The notes below the pieces were generated by a model. The model had not been told where the DNA came from. It did not search any database and saw only the letters and a program-made list of their open reading frames with translations. Position numbers and translations under genes: made by a program. Below are positions 61,894 through 64,000 of a stretch of DNA of 64,000 bases, one piece after another (positions within the stretch are counted from its first letter, which is position 1; every line of letters starts with the position of its first letter). Origin of the DNA: Mariniphaga sp. (lineage in GTDB: Bacteria; Bacteroidota; Bacteroidia; Bacteroidales; Prolixibacteraceae); contig JAGXGA010000042.1 of assembly GCA_024636975.1 (NCBI GenBank), positions 1 to 64,000 on the forward strand, read 5' to 3'.

Positions 61894-62823
61894 ATGAGAA
61901 AGATTTTAATTGCTACGGAAAAACCATTTGCTCCGGCTGCACTTAAAAAAATCAGAAAGATTTTTGATAAGGCAGGTAAGGAATATCAGCTGGTAATGCT
62001 TGAAAACTATAGCCAAAAAAATGAATTACTTGATGCTGTTTCCGATGCTGAAGCTTTAATAGTCAGGAGTGATAAGGTTGATGCTGAAGTTTTTGAAGCG
62101 ATATCAAAATTAAAAATCGTTGTAAGGGCAGGTGCAGGTTACGACAACGTGGATTTAGATGCCGCTACTGCCAGGGGAATTGTAGTGATGAACACTCCCG
62201 GGCAAAACTCAAATGCGGTGGCCGAACTGGCTATCGGTCTGGCAATTTTAGGACTGAGGGAGCTGTTCAGCGGAAAGCCCGGAGGTGAACTGCGGGGGCG
62301 TACTCTTGGGTTACACGGTTTTGGCTATGTGGCACGGAATGTATTCCGGATTGCCAGGGCTTTTGGAATGAAGGTAATTGTGTATACCCGCTACAGTAGA
62401 GGAGCTGCTGCTGCCATAGGCCTGAAAGTGACCAACTCGTTGGAACAGCTTTATGAGAAAAGTGATGTGATTTCAATCCATGTACCTGCACGGGGAGAAC
62501 ACCTGAAATCGGTGAGCTACGAAATTCTGAAACATCTTAAAGATGGAGCAGTGATTGTAAATACAGCCCGGAAAGAGGTAATCAATGAACCCGACCTGGT
62601 AAAGGTAATGGAAGAAAAACCGAATATTAAATACATGTCGGATATCATACCCGATAATGAAAATGTGTTCGCAGAAAAATTTAAAGGACGTTATTTTTTT
62701 ACTCCCAAAAAAGCAGGTGCCCAGACAGCAGAAGCCAATATAAAGGCAGGCGTGGCTGCTGCTGAGCAAATTGTGGCGTTTTTTGAAAAGAACGATGTGA
62801 CCTGCCAGGTGAATAGGTGGTGA
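61894..62823 (+). CDS. serA: D-3-phosphoglycerate dehydrogenase, short form with Lys in place of catalytic His
   Basis: 309 residues from the ATG at 61894; the longer frame overlapping serC is rejected. It is the ACT-less short form. The Rossmann loop is GLHGFGYVARNVFR, and ARKEVINEPDLVKVM with the preceding TARK keep the substrate arginine region. The usual catalytic block SPHxG-xT reads TPKKAGAQTAEA (about residue 273), so the His is replaced by Lys, as in the type III enzymes described from Entamoeba and Bacteroides relatives. It makes 3-phosphohydroxypyruvate for serC. Confidence 0.92.
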   Translation: MRKILIATEKPFAPAALKKIRKIFDKAGKEYQLVMLENYSQKNELLDAVSDAEALIVRSDKVDAEVFEAISKLKIVVRAGAGYDNVDLDAATARGIVVMNTPGQNSNAVAELAIGLAILGLRELFSGKPGGELRGRTLGLHGFGYVARNVFRIARAFGMKVIVYTRYSRGAAAAIGLKVTNSLEQLYEKSDVISIHVPARGEHLKSVSYEILKHLKDGAVIVNTARKEVINEPDLVKVMEEKPNIKYMSDIIPDNENVFAEKFKGRYFFTPKKAGAQTAEANIKAGVAAAEQIVAFFEKNDVTCQVNRW

Positions 62824-62828
62824 GGGTT

Positions 62829-63668
62829 GGTGAATGGGGGAGTGAGTAAATGAGTGAAGGGGTGAATGAGTGAATGAGGGAATGGGTGATTGAGTAAATG
62901 AATAATTGTGTGGTTGAGTGAATGCAATTGCAGGTCTTAGTTAAATGTGATGCAGAGGGTAGAAGTGAATGAGTAATATGGTGAGTGTGTAATTGAGGAA
63001 AAGATTAAAAAAGTTATATTAGAGTATATATGTAAATGAAGGATAATTTTAGTCAATTTGATTTTGAATCTCTGGAATTGTATAAGAAAGCTTTGGAATA
63101 TATCGATTTTGTTTATGAAATTACTATCAAATTTCCCAGGGAGGAGTTGTTTGGCTTAACTAGTCAATTCCGAAATGCTGCAAATTCTATTGCATTGAAT
63201 ATTGGAGAAGGTTACGGAGAATCAATACCGATTGCATTGCGTTACTTAAAGATTTCGAGAGGCTCAATCCGTGAATGTTTGGTATGTTCAACAATAGCCC
63301 ACAGAAGGAAATATATGGAGGATAATAATTATTTTGAATCCAGAAGAAAACTTACTGAACTTTCTAAACTCTCTGCCGGTTACAAAAAATACCTGGATTC
63401 AAAAAAATAAAATGATGAGTTTATTAATTTATGCTCCTGTATTATCCTCAGTATTCCGTTTTAATTCAGTGGAGTTCACTAACTCAGTCACTCACTTATT
63501 CCCTCTGTCACACAATTACATAATCAATCAATTACTCTGTAACCCCCTCAGTAAAATACCTGGAAACATCCTTTTATTGTCACTTACTTCTTCAATAATT
63601 CAATTACTTTTGAACTTCCTCAATAACCCAATTACCCAATTACTCAATCACCCAATACCCCATTCACC
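62829..63668. repeat. Inverted low-complexity arms around a second four-helix gene
   Basis: The left arm (62829-62935) is built of words such as GTGAATGAG and GTGAGTAAATGAG; the right arm (about 63480-63668) is built of their complements (CTCAATCACCC, CAATTACTC). Exact nested pairs are GGTGAATGGGG (62829-62839) with 63658-63668 and TGGGTGATTGAGTAA (62883-62897) with 63640-63654. The element starts six bases after the serA stop and ends 54 bases before the DUF1015 gene. The 312-bp gene-free stretch 63411-63722 is mostly the right arm. Confidence 0.7.
63036..63410 (+). CDS. Four-helix bundle protein (S23 / intervening-sequence family), second copy
   Basis: 124 residues with the family core FPREELFGLTSQFRNAANSIALNIGEGYGE (positions split as FPREELFGLTSQ and FRNAANSIALNIGEG), preceded by FESLELYKKALEYIDFVYE and followed by a basic third helix (CSTIAHRRKYMEDNNYF). 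It is only distantly similar to the copy at 34.75 kb, so recent duplication is unlikely. It lies between serA and the DUF1015 gene, flanked by inverted low-complexity arms. RNA or DNA binding is the family expectation; the role here is unknown. Confidence 0.85.
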   Translation: MKDNFSQFDFESLELYKKALEYIDFVYEITIKFPREELFGLTSQFRNAANSIALNIGEGYGESIPIALRYLKISRGSIRECLVCSTIAHRRKYMEDNNYFESRRKLTELSKLSAGYKKYLDSKK

Positions 63669-63722
63669 CAATCGCCCAGAAACTGCATTAAAGTAATATC
63701 ATCAATAAACAACAACAAACAA

Positions 63723-64000
63723 ATGGCAACAATAAAACCATTCAAAGGACTACGTCCGCCAAAAGAAATAGTAAATGAACTGGCATGTCTTCCCTATGAT
63801 GTTATGAATCCTGCTGAAGCGGCACTTATGGCGCAGGGTAAGGAAAAATCATTGCTACGTATTACACGTGCCGAAATTGAATGCCCGGGTGTGGAAGATA
63901 TACATTCTGAAGCAGTGTATGAAAAAGCAGTGGAAAACTTTCGCAAGTTCCGCGAAAAGGGTTGGTTGGTACCCGACCTGGAACCCCGGTACTATATTTA
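63723..64000 (+). CDS. DUF1015-family protein (partial, cut by window end)
   Basis: The first 92 codons are visible from the ATG at 63723: MATIKPFKGLRPPKEIVNEL, then ACLPYDVMNPAEAALMAQGK and the start of the conserved domain with SLLRITRAEIE. The family is about 400 residues, of unknown activity, and often linked to serA/serC in Bacteroidota, which fits its place here behind the serine genes. Only the N-terminal quarter can be judged. Confidence 0.85.
   Translation, partial: MATIKPFKGLRPPKEIVNELACLPYDVMNPAEAALMAQGKEKSLLRITRAEIECPGVEDIHSEAVYEKAVENFRKFREKGWLVPDLEPRYYI

Noticed and set aside
34752-63410. Accessory variability (Avd) proteins of diversity-generating retroelements
   Set aside because: Avd proteins are also four-helix S23-like, but no reverse transcriptase or template/variable repeat pair is present near either gene.
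1-64000. tRNA, rRNA, insertion sequences or prophage
   Set aside because: I looked through the intergenic stretches and saw no cloverleaf, rRNA core, transposase or phage gene; a tRNAscan/Infernal run would confirm.

Overview
The window looks like chromosomal DNA of an anaerobic or facultative Bacteroidota, most likely of the Marinilabiliales/Prolixibacteraceae type. Evidence: two proteins carry C-terminal type IX secretion (T9SS) sorting domains; promoter -7 boxes of the TAnnTTTG type occur while Shine-Dalgarno sites are mostly absent; there are two stand-alone S23-type four-helix-bundle genes; and Bacteroidota-typical families appear (DUF4412, DUF5063, lipoproteins with the NPPHGQP motif). 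No phage, insertion sequence, CRISPR array, rRNA or tRNA gene was seen.

Layout. 0.4-6.6 kb: a beta-mannoside catabolic module (sodium symporter, GH130 mannosylglucose phosphorylase, Gfo/Idh/MocA oxidoreductase, cellobiose/mannobiose 2-epimerase, lipocalin lipoprotein). 6.6-11.2 kb: rex redox repressor with a palindrome at its promoter, a small co-transcribed ORF, a GH65 phosphorylase and a lipid kinase. 11.4-17.2 kb: a signalling block with a haem-c-motif histidine kinase, its sigma-54 response regulator, an archaemetzincin and a hybrid histidine kinase. 17.3-30.4 kb: housekeeping and surface genes (HPF-like protein, B3/B4 protein, acyltransferase, AI-2E permease, ilvA, cupredoxin, PQQ-type sugar dehydrogenase with T9SS tail, SDR, nicotinamidase, a frameshifted membrane protein, a T9SS protein, a DUF4412 protein). 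30.5-33.5 kb: rhaB, a CarH-like MerR regulator and a DUF2721 protein. 33.5-41.4 kb: a reverse-strand efflux operon, TetR-TolC-HlyD-ABC-ABC-permease-permease, with two 18-bp operators in front of tetR. 41.5-55.5 kb: rhodanese, RluA, thioredoxin, DksA-like, HelD-like, mgtE, ProC-like, M20 peptidase, mutS2 and others. 55.7-64 kb: DUF5063, exonuclease, RlmI, APS reductase, Hpt, gcvT, then serC-serA and a partial DUF1015 gene.

Most interesting non-coding structure. (1) Two S23-like four-helix genes each sit between complementary arms that begin next to the stop codon of the neighbouring gene. The arm sequence differs between the loci but matches within each locus. Two solo stretches of a third repeat family also follow stop codons. 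Together these look like a family of small IVS-like elements outside rRNA. (2) The mgtE leader has a promoter, two short ORFs and three mutually exclusive GGAGGC/GCCTCC segments, arranged like a translational attenuator. (3) A 114-bp array of five 11-bp units, a TATA centre and five inverted units lies between ilvA and the cupredoxin gene. (4) A membrane-protein gene is split by a -1 shift exactly at a U-UUU-UUA heptamer.
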